Shown piece by piece: positions 62,655-64,000 of a stretch of DNA of 64,000 nt; positions within the stretch are counted from its first letter, which is position 1; every line of letters begins with the position of its first letter. A program made the translations under genes and the position numbers. This DNA is from Solen grandis (lineage: Eukaryota; Mollusca; Bivalvia; Adapedonta; Solenidae): the NCBI GenBank assembly GCA_021229015.1, contig CM037781.1, forward strand, positions 71,074,173 to 71,138,172. Reading direction: 5' to 3'. The notes under the pieces are model-generated. The model had not been told where the DNA came from, did not search any database, and was given only the letters and a program-made list of their open reading frames with translations.

Positions 62655-62950
62655 TTTGGGATTTAAGGTCCTACCGACAGTATTTTAGTCATTTGGAGAC
62701 AATGTCTACTTGAGACAGTTATAGTGCTGCAACACTGCAGTATCATGGCGTAGACATGCGGCATGATGCCATACCAAATCACATTATACTGACACTGGCA
62801 AACCTGTCTGGAACTACCCTTATATGCTGAGCACCAAGCAAGCCATAACAGTTCCATTTTTTACGACTTTGGTATCTCAATGCTGGGGATGGAACCCATG
62901 ACCTCCCAAATCCCTGCCGGACACTCTAACCACTCGGCCACCAGGAGCTG
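62655..62950 (-). repeat. tRNA-derived SINE, family A, minus orientation
   Basis: Read on the minus strand it begins with a textbook tRNA-like head: GGTGGCCGAGTGGTTAGAGT (A box), then GTCATGGGTTCCATCCCC (B box) about 35 bp later. The body shares blocks with the plus-orientation element at 12695-12962, including GCTTGG, GCATA and a CATTTGAAGAC-like segment. It lies in the intron between exons 60414-60461 and 63071-63180 of the minus-strand gene, in the sense orientation. Confidence 0.8.
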
Positions 62951-63070
62951 TGCAGAAAACCCTTGGCATGAGGCAGTGATATACTTGGGGATGTATGCAA
63001 ATAAGAAAATTTTATATGTTAAAATGTAGGCACATATATTCTAACATTAAGTATATGCATATAAAATTAC

Positions 63071-63180
63071 CTCTTTCCTTTACCTTGTGGTACACCTCGG
63101 TGACCACAAGTACTTCCTCTTCTGTTGAGTCTTGGAATACCAATTTTAGTGACATAAAGCCACTTGCGAAGATTGCTTCA
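63071..63180 (-). CDS. candidate internal exon of the right-hand gene
   Basis: Acceptor ATGTTAAAATTTACAG is followed by a 110-bp block in the only open phase (2). It encodes EAIFASGFMSLKLVFQDSTE, then EEVLVVTEVYHKVKER. The donor AAAGAG|GTAATT leaves phase 1, as required by the 48-bp exon at 60414. A stronger-looking donor 13 bp earlier (CAAG|GTAAAG, end 63084) would leave phase 0 and break the join. The alternation of hydrophobic and polar residues suggests beta strands followed by a helix; no domain is recognised. An alternative acceptor at 63208 (AATGCAG) would extend the exon upstream as TYIYVKIYS and change its entry phase to 1. Confidence 0.5.
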
Positions 63181-63241
63181 CTGTAAATTTTAACATAAAT
63201 ATAAGTAACTGCATTATATATGGAGTATAACAAATTATACA

Positions 63242-63881
63242 TATACTAAAACAATGTCTAGTAAAAAAAAGCTTTTTTTTCTGGGTGTTCAAGAACCAGT
63301 AGTGTTTGAGACATGTTAATTCAACGATGTATCTTATATTCCATCAAACCTCTACCATGTACTAAGACTTGGTGTAAACCTGTGTTTAACCAAATTAGAC
63401 AAAAACAAACATGCATATGACCCAAAACAAAATCAATGTCATGTTGACTGTTGGTGAATTTAACATTGTATTGTATCTATCAAGGTAACTTCTGTTAGAA
63501 CAAATATAATGAAGATACGAAGAGTCAAGAAACAATTTCTATCTCTGAATAACCGTAAACCAATTTTTTTTTTTTTTTGGTGTGTGTTACAAATCATGTC
63601 TTTTTCACAATAGACTAAAGAAAAAACAGACTATGCATCTTGTAAATAAAACAAACACGTTTTATGAGTTGCAATTGCTGAATTGGTGTGAAATTAAGGT
63701 GCATCAAATGGCAGCCATATTGTTTTGTTGAAAATTTTCGCCTTAAAATTAAAACTTTCAACAGAAGTATTCTGAGGTTCATTTGGGAAGGAAACTGTTG
63801 AGGCATTGATGCTTTACCTCTAAAGGAGGTGTTACCTTGCGTAAAAACAAAAGAAAATTAAAATAAAGACAAAAGGCTTAC
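63242..63881. other. probable intron of the right-hand gene
   Basis: AT-rich, with a poly-T run at 63563-63578. A possible 18-bp micro-exon (63820-63837) sits between an acceptor-like TTTGTTTTTACGCAAG and the donor-like AGAG|GTAAAG, in phase 1-1. It is too short to claim. Confidence 0.35.
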
Positions 63882-63941
63882 CTAAATCAGTTTCCAGCAC
63901 ATGTAATTTATATGTCAAAATAAAGTTCCTTCCAATGATGA
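63882..63941 (-). CDS. candidate upstream exon of the right-hand gene
   Basis: A strong donor, GATTTAG|GTAAGCC, ends a frame reading IIGRNFILTYKLHVLETDL. The likely acceptor is TTTTCATTCATCATATCACATAG, giving a 60-bp exon, phase 1 at both ends. Its phase-1 exit does not fit the phase-2 entry of the exon at 63071-63180. Either the alternative acceptor at 63208 is used or an exon in between is missing. The gene continues beyond the right edge of the window. Confidence 0.35.
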
Positions 63942-64000
63942 CTATGTGATATGATGAATGAAAACTTTTAAAATGACATCTATTTTAGTGACACTGAATC

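Overview
This is eukaryotic nuclear DNA, almost certainly from a bivalve mollusc. It is AT-rich and gene-poor, and full of simple repeats and minisatellites. It contains tRNA-derived SINEs and two copies of a tandem-repeat, helentron-like element of the kind seen across bivalve genomes. Near the left end is a decayed Mab-21/cGAS-like gene, a family greatly expanded in bivalves. There are no operons, ribosome-binding sites, CRISPR arrays or other prokaryotic features. Two runs of exactly 100 N (7563-7662 and 57663-57762) mark scaffold gaps of unknown size.

Layout. 1-3.7 kb: AT-rich non-coding DNA with CT, GA and TA microsatellites. 3.7-5.5 kb, minus strand: an apparently single-exon Mab-21-domain gene. 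It keeps the nucleotidyltransferase GS and DxD motifs but is broken by three frame changes and one nonsense codon. 5.5-57 kb: a long stretch with no confident gene. It holds two SINE families (6.2, 12.7 and 40.3 kb), a TTAA-flanked piggyBac-type MITE with a 31-bp-arm internal hairpin (46.0 kb), at least seven minisatellites, and a handful of GC-richer islands. Some islands carry splice-flanked open frames that may be exons: 14.89, 15.3, 17.1, 27.1 and 32.5-32.9 kb. Of these, 17038-17152 and 32500-32884 on the minus strand are the most protein-like.

57.7-64 kb, minus strand: part of a multi-exon gene whose exons join mostly in phase 1. One exon encodes an 11-residue Thr/Cys repeat (HETPARCGTTA) three times. 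The introns have been invaded by two helentron-like non-autonomous elements carrying 7 and 9 copies of a ~165-bp monomer, and a SINE in minus orientation lies between two exons. The gene runs off the right edge of the window and may end at, or continue past, the gap at 57.7 kb.

The two genic areas share no visible function. The Mab-21 relic belongs to a cyclic-dinucleotide/innate-sensing fold family. The right-hand gene is unidentified, and its repeat and phase-1 exons suggest, but do not prove, a modular extracellular protein. All exon calls rest on reading splice signals by eye, without transcript or homology support.
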